Shown piece after piece: positions 48,009 through 61,700 of a DNA stretch of 64,000 bases. Source of the stretch: Allium sativum (lineage: Eukaryota; Streptophyta; Magnoliopsida; Asparagales; Amaryllidaceae); the NCBI GenBank assembly GCA_030737875.1, contig CM060915.1, forward strand, positions 572,182,577 through 572,246,576, written 5' to 3'. Positions within the stretch are counted from its first letter, which is position 1; every line of letters starts with the position of its first letter. The position numbers and the translations under genes are program-made. Under the pieces are notes generated by a model. That model searched no databases and was not told the DNA's origin. It saw only the letters and a list, made by a program, of their open reading frames with translations.

Positions 48009-48021
48009 CTCTTCCCCCCTT
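48009..48021 (-). other. Element E polypurine tract
   Basis: On the minus strand this reads AAGGGGGGAAGAG directly before the 3' LTR. The short stretch 48022-48158 between it and the stop codon has no gene. Confidence 0.9.
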
Positions 48022-48158
48022 AAGAAATTTCGCCCCCGAAATTCCCTAATCCAAACACACACAAAGATTCCCGCATGCCTATCAATCATAAAACAACCAT
48101 CAAACATGCAAAACAAGTCTATCCTAGCATGCGGAATAACTAAATCGCAAGGTAAATC

Positions 48159-51100
48159 TTACCAGGCAAAGAGTTCTGGATGTGCCTTCCTAATGCTTTC
48201 TTCTATCTCCCAAGTACAATCATTCTCGTCCTCGCCCCACTGAACTTTGACTAGCTTCACCAACTTCCTTCGAAGTTGCTTCGTATCGTGCCCCACAATA
48301 CGAATCGGCTTGCGGTTCCCAACCGCCTCGGTTTCTACCTCGAAGTCCTCTAATTGATCAGGTGAAATAGTCACATTTGAGTCGTGAACGAACTTCCTTA
48401 GTTGGGAAACATGAAACACATTGTGAACTCCTGTCATCTTCTCTGGTAAGCCAACTCTATATGCCAAATTCCCGACTAGTTCAAGAACAGGGAACGGGCC
48501 AACAAATCTTGGTGCCAACTTGCCTCTCCTGCCAAATCGAACCACGCTCTTCAACGGAGAGATCTTGACAAACACCAAGTCACCAACGGAGAATTTCAAA
48601 TCTCTTCTCCTCTTATCAGCATAACTCTTCTGCCTATCCTGAGCAGCTTTCATTCGTTGCTGAATAATCTTGATCTTATCGGAAGTTTCTCTCACCACAT
48701 CTGGTCCAAGCACAAACTTTTCGCCAGTCTCTATCCAACATGATGGTGAGTTACACGGTCTTCCGTACAAAGCTTCATATGGAGCCATACCGATACTGGA
48801 TTGGTAGCTATTATTATATGCAAACTCTACTAGATGCAAATGGTCATCCCATGATCCACCGAAATCCAATATACACGCTCTCAAGAGGTCTTCCAATATA
48901 CGATTCACCCTCTCCGTCTGACCGTCGGTCTGAGGATGATATGCGGTACTGAGATGTAATCTTGACCCTAGAGCCTCTTGTAAGCTCTCCCAAAACCCAC
49001 TAGTGAACAACGGGTCTCGGTCACTCACAATGCTTTTGGGTACTCCATGAAATCTCACTACCCACTTCACATACAATTCTGCCAACTTGGCTGCTGTTCT
49101 AGTCGATTTGACTGGTATAAATCTTGCACTCTTAGTCAATCGATCCACAATTACCCAAATGCTATCATGTCCCGATCTAGTCCTAGGTAAACCATCGATG
49201 AAATCCATCGAAACTTGTCCCATTTCCATTCGGGAATTTCTAATGGTTGCAGCAACCCACTAGGCTTCTTTTGCTCGGCTTTAACTAGCTGACAATTCAT
49301 GCATTTGGATATAAACTTCCCAACGTCTCTTTTCATCCCTTCCCAGTAGTAGATTCGCTTCATGTCTCGATACATCTTATTACCACCGGGATGCATAGTC
49401 AGTTTTGAGTGATGACATTCTCTAAGCACTTCATCCCTCAAACCATTCACGTTGGGCACAACTACTCTTCCATTCTTCCGAAGCCATCCATCCCGATCAA
49501 GCCCATACACATTCATCTCCTCATCGATACCCATCTCTAACTTGGAGATGATTTCTAGTAGATCAGGATCGTCCCTCTGGTTGGAACCAATCCGCTCTAT
49601 CAAAGTGGGTCTGATCGTCAAACTAGCTAGCATAACTGGATCCAACTCGCACTTTGGTCTGAAATCAAACCCCGCGATATACTCCAGTTGCTTCCATTCA
49701 AGAAGCATTGCCCCTAAGCTGGCATGTCTCCTACTCAAGGCATCGGCTACCGCATTACCCTTCCCAGGTGTATACGCGATATCAAAATCATACGAAGCCA
49801 AAAACTCTAACCATCTCTGCTGACGGAGATTCAGATCTTTCTGAGAGAAGAGATACTTTAACGATTTGTGATCGGTAAACAACTCAAATCTTTCTCCCAA
49901 GAGATAGTGTCTCCACATCTTCAGCGCAAATACAATCACTGCCAATTCCAAATCATGGGTAGGATACTTCTTCTCATGCGGCTTTAGCTGTCGACTAGCA
50001 TAAGCTACAACCCTACCTCCTTGCATCAATACAGCACCCAGTCCGGTACTACAAGCATCCGTGTATACCGTCATCTCTTCATTCCCTTTAGGAATGACTA
50101 ACACTGGCGCACGCGTCAACCTCTCTTTTAGACTCTTGAAGGCATCCTCACACACTCCGTCCCAGACGAAGGACTGATTCTTCTTAGTCAACTGAGTCAA
50201 CGGTGCTGCTATCTTGGAGAAGTCCTGGATAAACTTACGATAATATCCGGCTAATCCCAAGAAACTTCTCACATCTGTAGCATTCTTGGGCGTAGGCCAA
50301 TCCTGTACCGTAGCCACCTTCGCAGGGTCCACGGCAATACCACTCTCGGAAACAACATGACCCAAGAATCTTACTTCCCTTCTCCAAAAATGACACTTAG
50401 AGAATTTCGCTTTCAATTGGTGTTTCCTCAACACCTCCATCACTGTCCTCAAGTGTCCCTTGTGTTCCTCCTCTGTCCTTGAGTAAACAAGGATATCATC
50501 CACGAACACAAGAACAAACTTATTCAACTGATCTCTGAATACTCGATTCATAAGATCCACAAAATAGGCTGGTGCATTGGTCAACCCAAACGGCATAACC
50601 AACCACTCATAAAATCCAGACGGCGTCCTAAATGCCGTCTTCGGAATACTCTCATCTGCTACTCGAAGCTGATGAAATCCTGTCGCGAGGTCCAACTGGG
50701 AGAACACTCTAGCTCCTTCCAGCTGATCAAACAAATCATCTATCCGCGGTAGAGGATACTTATTCTTCCTCGTTACCTTATTCAACTCGCGATAGTCCAC
50801 ACATAAACGAAGGGAACCATCTGCCTTAGTGGCAAATACAACTGGTGCTCCCCACTCGGAGACACTCCTTCTAATCAATCCCTTCTTCAAAAGATTGCTG
50901 ACTTGCACCCCGAGCTCTCGCTGCTCCCTTGGTGCCATACGATGAAGTGGCATCACTATAGGTCTGGCATCTTTTACTAAATCAATACGGAACTCAATCT
51001 CTCGGTGTGGTGGAAGCCCGGTCACCTCCTCGAAGACGTCCGGATACTGGCCAACCACGGGCACATCTGACAACTCATCCTGCGGGATGTCGAGGGAATT

Positions 51101-52531
51101 TACAAAACTAGCCATAACCCCATCACTAGGTAGACTACCAAACACTACCCTCCGCCCATCATCCACCCTCACTGTCACCAAAAAGCCCTCACAGTCTACC
51201 ACCACCCCGTATCTTTGGAGCCAATCGACTCCCAATATAATGCCATACCCAGTAAAGCCCAAAACAAAGCAATCACATACAAACATACATCCATGACTCG
51301 ATAAGACCAAATTCCTGCAAATCATACTAAGGCTAGTTGAACCACCAATCGGGTTCGTCACAATCAATGGTCTATCGACTATCTCGGGTTCCAGTCCCAA
51401 CCTATCTACCAGGTCACTAGATATGAAGGAACGGGAAGCCCCAGTATCAAACAAAACTCGAACTGGTATATCATAAATAGAAAGCATACCTTGAATAACA
51501 ACATTCTTTCCTTTCTCCGCCGCAGTTGGGGCATTCGACAAAGAAGGAATAGCATCAAGAGCATATGCTTTCACAATCTGCTTCTCCTTAAGAGGTTGCG
51601 GACACTTGTCTTTCCGATGTCCCACTTGACCACAGTTGTAGCACTTCCTTTCCGCTGGCTTGGCCCGACATTCTTTAGCATAATGGCCTTTCTTTCCACA
51701 GCTGAAGCACTCAACATCCTTCTTGCTCTTTTTCTGGCCACCCTTAGATTGGTCCTGCTTCCTCTTATTCTGAGAGCTATTCTTGCCTCCACCGCCTGCT
51801 TGCGGCTTTGGCCCTTCTGCAGATGCAGCCTCGGTCTTTGACTTAGGGTAAAGGCTCTCTGATCTCAAAGCTTTCCCCACGATCGATTCAAAAGTCTCAT
51901 CGATGTGGTTGATAAGCCTTTCCCCCAAGTACCCATCCAAACCAGTAATGAACTTCTCATTCTTCTTCTCAGGAGTATCGATAAGAGACAGTCCATACTT
52001 CGACAAAGTGTCGAACTCAGCAATATAATCAGAAACTGCCCTTCCATTCTGCTTGAGTTCCAAGAACCTCTTGAACAACACCGACTTCTGGGCAGCTGGA
52101 ATAAACTTCTCGCTAAAACGAGCCTTGAACTGATCCCAAGTAACCTGGTCCTCTGGAGTAGCTGTTCTAATGGCATTCCACCAATTCATCGCTCGCCCTT
52201 CCAGCTGACGAGACGCTAGCCTTCTCTTCATCGCATCCTCAAGACCCAAGTCATCAAAGATACGGTCACAGCTATCCATCCAATCTTGAACATCCGTGGC
52301 CGACTCCGTTCCGTGGAACGGCTTCCCACCAAGATTGGTGTAATCCTTGCACAACTTGGCGAAATCGACCCTAGGCACTTGCACTACTGGGCCAACACCA
52401 ACTCCGGGATTGGGAATTGCCCCTTGCACTTCTCTGAGCATGTCTCTCATGAGGTTGGTAAACATCGCCCTCATGTCAGCGGCATTCCCTTGGTTGGTTC
52501 CTCTACCAGCACCCCTCGTCTCTCGGCTCAT
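48159..52531 (-). pseudogene. gag-pol: Element E gag-pol polyprotein, one frameshift at the integrase core
   Basis: Start MSRETR at 52529-52531. The first open part (52531 to 49151) covers gag (about residues 55-225), zinc knuckles C275-C288 and C297-C310, protease DTG near 362, reverse transcriptase with FVDD, RNase H and the integrase zinc finger. Near 49213-49216, at WKWD..SMDF, the frame is lost; the second part (from about 49229, to 48159) holds the integrase catalytic core, the GPF motif and a full chromodomain ending in HPELFAW. B and D read straight through this point, so a single-base change in E is the simplest cause. It is not a gag-pol boundary, so programmed frameshifting is unlikely. 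Everything else looks intact. Confidence 0.92.
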
Positions 52532-52719
52532 CGTTAATCTGTAAAAAGGAAACGATTAACGACCCCATAGTGGTGCTAGTGCAGTGCGACTTCATCTTTA
52601 TACTACTAATAGTATATACATACATAGCTTTTGAAAACCAAAGTAATCACAAATACGCGCTCTCTTATACGTACTAACTCTCCCTAGTGTCTCTTCCTAG
52701 GTTAACTACGCAGCCTAGA

Positions 52720-52731
52720 GCTCTGATACCA
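52720..52731 (-). other. Element E primer binding site (initiator tRNA-Met type)
   Basis: On the minus strand this reads TGGTATCAGAGC, two bases from the LTR end at 52734. The leader 52532-52719 has no gene. Confidence 0.93.
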
Positions 52732-52733
52732 AG

Positions 52734-55442
52734 TGTGACGGCCCGCCCCGCACCAACTGACATTTACCCCAAAGGTGCGCTGTACAGATGTCCAATTGGC
52801 ACGGAACGGGTCGCCAGAAGGAAAGGGAAGAAGGAAATGAACATACAAAGAACCTGTAGAATGTCTCACAGCGCATAGAACAAAATATAATAGTAACATA
52901 CTTGACATAAAACAGGAGAGACAATGCATAAGCTGAAAATCAGAACTAAACATCATAGCAGCGGAAATTCAGAATACAGCTTATTACAACATTCAAACTG
53001 TCTCAAAGCAAAACAAGATAAAGGAGGTACACCACTAATGCCCAAGTAGCGACCACCTACGACACAGGGAGAATGTGTATATATATAATACGTGGAAGCC
53101 TCCTACCCGCCTCCGGATCAGCTACTCGCACATCACCAGCTAACCTGTCTCTAGTCTGCTCGTGTGAGCACCCAGAGTAATAAGAGGAGACATAAAACTC
53201 TGGGTCAGACATAAAGCCTGGTATGAGCGATAAGCATCTAAAGTGAACAATAACAGGTAGACTAAAACATACCTGAACCTGGACCTGCAACCAAAGAGTT
53301 AGCACTACATACTGTACAACACTCTAAGGTACCATATCAAACAGCATAAAGATACGGAGGTGGGGGAGGTGTGGATGTCATAGGGATGACAAACAATCAA
53401 ACATAGCATCCATCCTCACATCTCTCACTCAGTGCGTAAAGCATACGATATTCACCACTTCGATCACCCAACATTCCTTACCACGATCACTTTGCCCCAT
53501 GAAGTCATAAATGGCTTCACTGCACTGATAACGTAGCCACTAATTTCTTGCTATGTCCACTTGCCCCATGGAGTTATTCACCCCATCTGCGCTGGCTCAT
53601 AGCCTTACCAATCCTTACTATGTCCACTTGCCCCATGGAGTTATTCACCCCATCTGCGCTGGCTCATAGTCTTACTACGCATCACCTTGCCCCTCAGGTC
53701 ATAATGACCCTACTGCACTGATAACGTAGTCTTGCTACCATCACCTTGCCCCTCAGGTCGTAATGACCCTACTGCACTGATAAGTAGCCCATCATTCCTT
53801 TTTAGTGGTGAATCGAAGTTATGAACGTCGACAACTCCTTAGCACACGTCCCGCAGCAAAGTCCAACCATGAAGTGAACTCGTTGGTTCCCAACTAGTTC
53901 CGGGATCCTGAGCTCTAACTTCCCCTATTGGACTACCTTTGCATCTCGGGTTATTGGTCGATACTGGGTCGGGTCGGATTCCTCATCAAGCCATCGGTTT
54001 GGGTCGGGTTCCCCCTTCTGGTGCTGTTCGGGTCGGCACTCATCTTCTGATGCGGTTCGGGTCGGCATTCCTCAGGGTTCGAGTCAGCTGCTTCTTTTTC
54101 TTCGGGGCGGGTCGGTGCTTCCTTTCGGGTCGGGTCGGGTCCTTCTTGGTTCGTGCTTTCGATCCGTCTTCATGCCCCCCTTCATATGCTCCTATCCGAT
54201 CCGCTTTCTTGCTCCTGCTCTGATTCGCCTTTGTATTTCCGATCCGATCTGTCTTCTTCGATCCGATCCGTCTTCCCTCATCCGATCCGATCCCAGTTCA
54301 GCTAACTTGGCCTTCCTTTTTGCCATTTTTCTAAGTGTTGGGTTCCGATCCGATTAGATCCTTTGCTCAGTTCCACATATCCGATCCGAGCCCCCTTATC
54401 CGATCCGATCCGAACTCTGCACTGTTTTCTGAAACTATTCCAGCAAGTGTTTACGCCATTCGACGACGTTTTCGACCATTCTAACTATTGAAATCAATCA
54501 CAAAGCATTTCATACAGTCATAGCAACATGCATAATCAACCACAAACATCATTCACACCAATATCATAGGTTAAAATGGATCAAACATACCCAAAATCCC
54601 ATATTTCCCCTTAAGCATGTTTAGGTGAAACTAATGATAGGATTAGCAAAACTTAACCAAATTAACCCAAATTCATATCAGAGGTCTAAAACATCATTTA
54701 GGAATTTATGAACATTTTTCCCCAATTTTATCATGCTTAAATTCGCTAATTAGCACTAATCACCCCTAATTAGCCATAATTAGTGTAAAACTATGCAAAT
54801 CACTCACCTTAGCCACAATATAAACTAAGATCTGAATTAATTCTCTGATTTGATGTGAATCTCAATGCCAAACAGCAGCTCCCTTGTTGATTTGGTGAAG
54901 ATCTTCCTTGATTAGGGGTTGCTAAGCTTGATCCTTGACCAAAAGATGATTTGGAGGTGATTTAGAGGTTAGAGGCCATTTTTAGGGATCCTTGGTGATA
55001 AGTGGAGGTTAGAAAACTGAAATGAAATGATTCTCCATCTCATTTCAGCCCTCCCATAACCCTAATCCCGAAATGGGTTACGGGCCTACTTGCTAATCAC
55101 CCGATTTGGCCCGGTTAAGCAGTTTTTCACCCTCCAAACCTTGTTTCAGCCATATCTCCCAAACGGTAAGTCCGTTTGGCTAATGTGACCACTCTACGGA
55201 AAGAGAAACCATCAAACGAATCTAATGGAAGTGGTTTCAGGTCAAAATTCCTTTCCAATCAAAAGTTATGGCCAAAACAGTACCAACTAGGGGCAAAATG
55301 GTCATTTAAAAATCGACAAAAATCATAAGCATGGGAAATGACTCTAATAGATGTTTCCCAAAGTTACATGACCATACAACTTCATACGGGAAAGAAATAA
55401 ATATTCTACAATCCTATGATGTGTAGAATACGGGTCGTTACA
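52734..55442 (-). repeat. Element E 5' LTR (2709 bases)
   Basis: Sense start is TGTAACGACCCG, sense end GGGCCGTCACA. It contains the hairpin array 53479-53788, motif field about 53964-54419, CAGCGGAA at 52959-52966 and 'GTCAGACATAAAGCCTG' at 53204-53220. I see no convincing TATA box. No gene. Confidence 0.96.
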
Positions 55443-56369
55443 CTTGTGTTGTGTGATTGTGGATTTGATTAATTAAATTATTAAAATGATAGTTAATTTA
55501 AATCTATAAGAGAACGATAGTAAATTTATTCGACTAAATCACACATTGAAATGATTTGAAAATAGCTAGAAATATATGCATGTACATTATATATGTTTGA
55601 ACAGGTAAATGGATTAACTGTTGAGAAAAGAATTCATTTGCGTGCCCAACAAATAGGTAAACGTTAATGAGTTGGATGCGCAATTTTATTTATTATATCA
55701 ACTCCTGTGAATGCCATTGGATGCAGAGTGCTGGTTGTTCTGTGTGTAATAATAAACATCGCCATAGGATAGTAATAATTAATTTTGAACTACATTGCAT
55801 GGCATACTTCATGAAGCAAGCATACTTCATCATATACCACATAAGCATTTGGACCTTGTGTGACGAGGTTGAAGATTTACCATACGAGCGAGAGGCTTGT
55901 ACGGCGATGACTATATATTACAGGTTGAACTAATGACTAATATGGACTATGTAAAATGTAATGGTAAATTGCCAGATTAATAAAAAACCCACACGGGTCT
56001 GGAGATGACAATAAACACGTCTCTCTGGTTATTAAGGCACAAAAACCATTTATAGGGTGATGAGAATTTATTCTCTGGAGTTATGATCTATACACACTCC
56101 CATGTGGACACCGGAATATATCACTATAAATATGTGCATGTTTATTAGGATTTATTGGGTACCTAATACGGCCCAATAAATTTCCAAACCCCTCCCCGTA
56201 CAAAGGAGGTTATGACGAAATTTTTCGAAAATTTAGGTGTTAGTAAAAATTTTGAAGAATTAAAAAATTCTTAAAAACTGAAATTTGAAGAATGAAAGCC
56301 AGAATGAAAGTTGAGTTGGTTAATTAAACAACTTTCGACTTCGTTCCTTTTTAGGGATGAAAAGATTTT
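55443..56369 (+). other. Element A 3' untranslated part, right piece
   Basis: It starts with the second CTTGT of E's TSD. AT-rich; a possible 88-codon frame at 55667-55933 resembles nothing I know and lies in decayed element sequence, so I do not call it. Near 56150-56215 are 'cctaatacggcccaat' and 'cccctccccgtac'. Confidence 0.65.
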
Positions 56370-56382
56370 AAGTGGGGGTGAT
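56370..56382 (+). other. Element A polypurine tract
   Basis: AAGTGGGGGTGAT directly precedes the 3' LTR start TGTAACAACCCGG at 56383. It is the plus-strand counterpart of the tracts in B, D and E. Confidence 0.85.
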
Positions 56383-58316
56383 TGTAACAACCCGGAGAAT
56401 CAGAACTAATTTAATAAATTTAATTTGGCTATTTTAGTGAATTTTGAATATTTTAAAAAATTATTTTAAATATTATAGACGAAAAGTCTATTCGAATCGA
56501 TGTTTGAAAATAAATATATTTATTTTAATTATAAGTAAGGCCTGAAATGGCGCAGCAGTTTGAAAACTTGAATTCGAACTTTGACAGACTGTACCGGGTG
56601 CAAAATAAAACGGATATTAGTGAAACCAAAAATATTTAAATCTATTTATGAATATCTTTCTAACGAATCTGAAAAATCGAAGTTTCATAGCGGGAATCAA
56701 AAGTTATGGCCAAATGAATTTTCAGAAAGGTCGCTATAGAGTTTATATAGCCCTTGAAAATAGCCATTTTGCAAACGACCTCCATTTTTGACGAAACCAC
56801 TTTTGTTGGATCCGGGATGTCAAATTATTGCTAGGTTTCAAATTCCATAATTTTTGAAGTTAATATGTGAGCGTGGCAAAGGAAAATGTGTTTGGTTGAT
56901 TTCAGTCAAATTGGATCGACCAGAAAATGACCATTTTTCAAACGGTCTCAGAATTCGATGAAACTAGTTTTGTTGGGACCGTATCATCAAAACATAGCTG
57001 ACTTCATTTTTTTTTGGAATTTTTGGGATCAGTTTGTGGCCCCGGCAAATTGAAATGTGCGTTCAAATCGAGTATTGAATGTTTTCTATTTTAATTTGAA
57101 GAGAAAATGACTGAAACAGTCGAATGGGCCTACGAAACATATCCCATTGTGTTCGAAATGGGGGTATTTAGCTAGGGACGACAGTCATTGGGTTTGGATT
57201 GGAGTTCGTATGTAGTGAGGGGTATTTTTGGATTTTAAAAATATTAAAAAAATAACCAATCACATTCATTCTCTCTCCCCACTTAAAAAAAACCCGATAA
57301 CCCTCTGATCGACGACGGAAAAGAGTTCCATGCTTCCTGGCCAATTTTCGGCCAAACCCCTCACCATTACACCTCGACCCCTTTGAAGCTTTTGTAATAC
57401 TCGCCGAGGGCTTCAAATCCATACCTACCACTCCCCCTACCATCGCTCCACCATCGAGATCTACCACCACGAAGTTGACCACTTCACTTCACCTCCATCT
57501 CCAGTACAGTGGATCGAACGCCATCGCACCCCCCTACGCGCCTTCGCCTTTCCAGGCTCTTCCTTGTTGTGTGGGCCGATCGCCGTATCGTGCTTCGGTT
57601 TGACCAGAAATCGCAAACCTAGTTTGGAAGGGTTTGCTGAAAGGTTAGGTTTATATATTTTAAACTGATTTTAATATTTTAAAACCATCGCAAATTATGA
57701 TTAACTTCTAAAAATCATATCTTTTTGCGATGTTGTCGAAATCCAGTGAAACAAGAGACAGTGGACTTATGTGGACGTCCTTTACATTCTAGAAAGACCT
57801 GGTATTTTTCTGAGCCTTTTACAATTTTTGGAGGAGTGGAACCCAATGTGAGATTTCTGAATTATAAACGATATGGAATAACGATGAATAAATTATACGG
57901 TCGATGTACGAGTTATATAAGCATTGTACACCTCATGTATAAGCATTGTATAAGTTGTATGTGCAATGTATAAGTTATATATGCGTTGTAAAAATCATAT
58001 ATGCGTTGAAATGATTTTGAAATATATTGAAATGAAATCAAAATATATTTATATACGTATATATATATATATATACTTCCCTCGTCCACAGACCACGGAC
58101 GATATATATTGGTTGTGATATTGTTTGGATTTGGTTGATGAGAAATTTGGTGAATATCATGAATGGTTGATTCGAAATGATTGATTGTGGTTGAAATCCC
58201 AATAGGATTAGTATGGGAAAATTCGTCTGCGTACATACTAGATATTGAAATCCCCATTGTCAAAAGCTACGAGACTTTAAGGTAGATCGAGGAGCCGTAC
58301 TAGGGATGGTGCCGGT
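56383..58316 (+). repeat. Element A 3' LTR, 5' portion, interrupted by F
   Basis: It starts TGTAACAACCCGGAG. It has 'aaagttatggccaaa' near 56700, as in E's LTR near 47830. 57563-58098 matches 11683-12232 and 58099-58316 matches 37383-37600, where the homologous copy continues 'gccggttttaac' but here F begins. The last five bases CCGGT (58312-58316) are F's expected left TSD. No gene; the antisense frame at 57168-57482 is chance. Confidence 0.88.
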
Positions 58317-59124
58317 TGTAACGAACTGGGATTTTTGACTCCGAAAATCAACACAAAACTAACATGTTGACTATTCAGACATCGGAAATACCTGATCATT
58401 TATAGAAGGAAGTTAGAGGGTGAGAATAGATAAGATAGAAAATTAGAATAGAAGAAGAAGAACACAATCAGAGTAAACACGAATCTCACAGCGGAACGAA
58501 TATAATATAATATATAACATAACTTTGAAATAAAACAGGATATATATACAATGACATTATCAGAGTACAACACTTACACACAGCGGAAATAACAATAGCT
58601 ATATAATCCTGAAGCCTCCTGCTTCAAGCTCCTCCAAGTATATCTGTAAAGACCTGAACTACTTGACTGTCTGTACAAATTTGGGCATCCAAGAGTTTAG
58701 AGAAAACAAAAAACAAAATAAACTCTAGGTCAGTCATGGGGCTGGTGTGAGTAAAATCATTTGGTTTAACATTTCAAAATCCTTTTCAAAAGAAAAGACC
58801 GATCCACACATAAACACGGAAGGTTTTTACCTTACGATAACCCAAACATCTTTGGAAATCAATACTTCTCTAATATTATAATAATGTCTAATCACAAGTA
58901 ATGAACAATCTAGAAGAACGCTTGCATCTCACGTTCCACGTATATAGTATACAAATAAAACCGCGGGCTCTTATTAGAGATTGGATTCCGACTATGACAA
59001 GGTATGGGACCACCTGCCGATAGTGTATCTCTAGAGGCGAATACACTGGGTTCAACAAGAACGTCTTGCAACCTGGTCCACACATGATCGACCACTCATT
59101 TTGCTTGAGTGTATCGAATGTATA
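58317..59124 (-). mobile_element. Element F: start of another LTR element, interrupted by G
   Basis: TGTAACGAACTGGG begins exactly where A's LTR breaks. In minus orientation this is the 3' end of an LTR: two CAGCGGAA copies (58489-58496, 58581-58588) and the block GGTCAGTCATGGGGCTGG (58728) appear in the same order as in B, D, E and G. No coding part is in the window, so solo LTR and full element cannot be told apart. Confidence 0.75.
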
Positions 59125-60756
59125 TGTGATGACCGGGAATTTCGCTCGATCCGAATCAGTCGCTAAACCGACCCAGACCGTTCGAAATGCCTGATTGTTT
59201 CGAGAACACGACAAAATAGAACGCAGACGGAAGAACATTTCATTGTTTATTACAACAATTCCATCAGAATACAAGAATATGCAGAGTATAAATGAATATT
59301 ACACAGAAATATCAGAGATTTAAATTACATTTAAATACATAGCAGCGGAAAATAATACAAATACAACTGAAGGAGATATACGGATAAAAAGCTTTCCGGA
59401 TATCGTTCCAGCTGTAAACCTGGATCCTGTGAATATAAATCTGCAAAACCAAAACTACTAGCTGCCCGTGTCAAAATAAGCGCACCCAGAGTTTAGGTTA
59501 AAACAATAAACTCCAGGTCAGTCATGGGACTGGTGTGAGAACTAAAACAGTTATTTAAAACTTTACTTTAAATCAGATATATCAAGGGACCACGCCGTAT
59601 AACACGGAACGGGTTTCCTCCCAAGAATACCAATGCATATAACAAAACAGCGCAATGCTTTTTGGAAAAATGAAGCTATTATAAGACCCAGGTCCTATCA
59701 CACAATGCAACGCAAGCCGGGGGATAGGGTTTTCCCTTATAATAGCCAAACAGGCTTAGTACGTTTAAAATAGATTATTTTGATAATACTATAGGTGTAT
59801 AGTGTATGAAACAACTTCAAATCATAAGTATCAATCATAGACGGCATGGGTACCATATATCATGTCGCCATACTAGTTCTACAATTAAAACCGCAAATGT
59901 CACGTATTTGGAAGTTGGATTTCCATCTATGAACCGAGGCAAAAGATAGTCCTCAACCGATTCGAGACGCTCTAGCCCGTGTCTCAGGATCAGAACGCAT
60001 CAACCATTTGGATCGTCACGGCCGGTCCACCGATGTGGATTATTATGCCTGAACAGTACATTTCCCCACCCTTTGGGGTGTCAGTGAGCCAACAAATGAC
60101 TCTATCGGACCCGGATCGTCCGATCAAACCGAGGCGCCTCGCAACAGCAACAACCACATAAGTCAAACTCGTCAGGGCGTGTAAAACCACTGACGCCACA
60201 TTTAGCTAGAAAGAAACGCAAGTCCTCCCTGAGGTCCGTCTCCCGTTTTTGGTTCATACCGGGTGTGAAACTCGCGAAGTAAACGTTACATAAAGAAACG
60301 CCACAAAGGCCGTGCTTTGATCATCAACCACAAGACTCTGCTTTTCAACAGAAGCCTTGATCATTTGCATCTTAGCATGCCACACAAGCAAACCACTCTA
60401 TGCAACCGATATCAGTCTCACAGAATGAAATCCGATGTCAGACACACAGTCCATTTAAAAGTCCGTTCTGGGTCTGAACGAAACCGGAGGCACCTAGTAC
60501 CCCGCATATCCATCGATCTCCAAGTACGTCTGGATGATCACCCACTGTTTCCATCTTCTTGGGTGTACATCCCAATCAAGATCGTCAGTAATCACCCAAA
60601 CGACGTGAAGACCTCCGGTCTTCGACCACCGTCTTCATCTTCGACTTATCGTCGTATCAGTTATTCAGAATGGGATAAACCCGGTCTTTCCGAATAACTC
60701 GCGTATATTATAAACAAGCATTACACAAACACAACATACGCCTCATTTCAATTCAT

Positions 60757-61425
60757 CAATCACTAACCGTAAATTAACAAGAGAATAATTCCCCAAATAT
60801 TAACCCCGAAGGCCGAAACCAACATCAGATCAATATCCAGAAAACCATTCTGCTTAGCTAACCGACAGTTAGTTTCTAAATTTCACATTCATAGGGAAAG
60901 GTTCCCATTAATTTTATCAAAGATAAATTCCTTGAATTTATTCTCTAATCTTCTTTTGAATATCGATTCAACTAGTCGGGATTAACGAACCTTACCGAAG
61001 TAATCATTTGTTTTAATTTCCCAATCCCAACCTATTCATCCCATGAAGTAAAACTGGTAATACTTCATATCTAACACCACGGTGTTATCGGTAAATTCAA
61101 TTACGATTTCACGTTCAAATCTAATTAAAGATTTAACTATCGCCTGGAGCAAAACTGGTGATACTCCATTCTCGATTATTTTAATCTAATTAAAGATTCA
61201 TTAAAACTCCACTTAGTTTTAATCTGTGACTGGTTTAAAGAATCAGTGTCATTTAAAACACGGTTCACGATAAACCCAAAATCACAACACATTTCAATCA
61301 GTCCCTAACCGTAAATTAGCAAGTGAGCAGTTCCCTAAGTATTAACCCCGAAGGCCGAAACCAACATCAGATCAATACACAGGAAACCATTCAACTTAAC
61401 TAATCTCCAGTAGTTTCTGATTATC
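60757..61425 (-). repeat. Direct duplication inside the element G LTR
   Basis: About 120 bases near 60757-60880 recur near 61295-61415, sharing 'ctaaccgtaaatta' and 'attaaccccgaaggccgaaa' phrases. They are separated by about 535 bases. Confidence 0.75.
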
Positions 61426-61700
61426 TTAACTCCTTTGGGTCTAAGAACAGTATTATTGAAGATACCGTTCACGACAACCCAAAATCACATTTCATTAATT
61501 GTCGGGTTAAAGAACAAGGGTTATTTAAAACACTGTTCACGATAAACCCAAAAATCAATACCAATTCAATTCCAATTAAATATTATTTAATTGGTACACT
61601 TCATTAAATCTAAATAAAAAGATTTAATCTTTTCTTAACTGGGCTTAAGAACAGTGTAAATGAAAACAACATTCACGACAAACCCAAATCACATTTGATA
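61240..61700 (-). repeat. Short dispersed repeats around 'gttcacgataaaccc' in element G
   Basis: Four copies near 61262, 61467, 61536 and 61669 share 'rttcacgayaaaccca', each after an 'aacagtgt' or 'aacaccgt'-like phrase. The spacing is uneven. Confidence 0.65.

Larger units (their letters stand above)
45300..55442 (-). mobile_element. Element E: minus-strand chromovirus with a single frameshift
   Basis: 5' LTR 52734-55442, PBS 52720-52731, gag-pol 52531 down to 48159, PPT 48009-48021, 3' LTR 45300-48008. Both LTRs are 2709 bases; I count about 18 differences, so divergence is near 0.7%. The TSD is CTTGT on both sides (45295-45299, 55443-55447). It sits in A's 3' untranslated region. The protein resembles B and D but the LTR is mostly unrelated. 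Confidence 0.96.
11683..58316 (+). mobile_element. Element A: old plus-strand chromovirus that hosts most other insertions
   Basis: This is a Ty3/gypsy LTR retrotransposon broken into pieces by B, C, E and F. Its parts are 5' LTR pieces 11683-12232 and 37383-40621, PBS 40625-40636, gag-pol remnant 40873-45124, 3' untranslated pieces 45125-45299 and 55448-56369, PPT 56370-56382 and 3' LTR 56383-58316. The 5' LTR piece at 11683-12232 aligns with 57563-58098 in the 3' LTR, and the sequence resumes at 37383 as it does at 58099, which proves the interruption by C. Adding the pieces gives an LTR of about 5 kb. The two LTR copies differ at roughly 8% of positions by eye. The first 1180 bases of the 5' LTR lie beyond B, outside the window. 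Confidence 0.88.

Noticed and set aside
49151..49229. Programmed frameshift between two proteins in E
   Set aside because: The break falls inside the integrase and overlaps no usual slippery signal or gag-pol border; related elements read through it in one frame.
55667..55933. 88-codon plus frame
   Set aside because: Sits in decayed 3' untranslated sequence of A with no recognisable domain; chance is likely.
57168..57482. 104-codon minus frame with Gly- and Val-rich start
   Set aside because: Antisense in A's LTR, no partner copy in the window and no known domain.
60317..60697. 126-codon plus frame
   Set aside because: Lies antisense in G's LTR; the corresponding part of A (39400 back to 39160) is not open in the same way.
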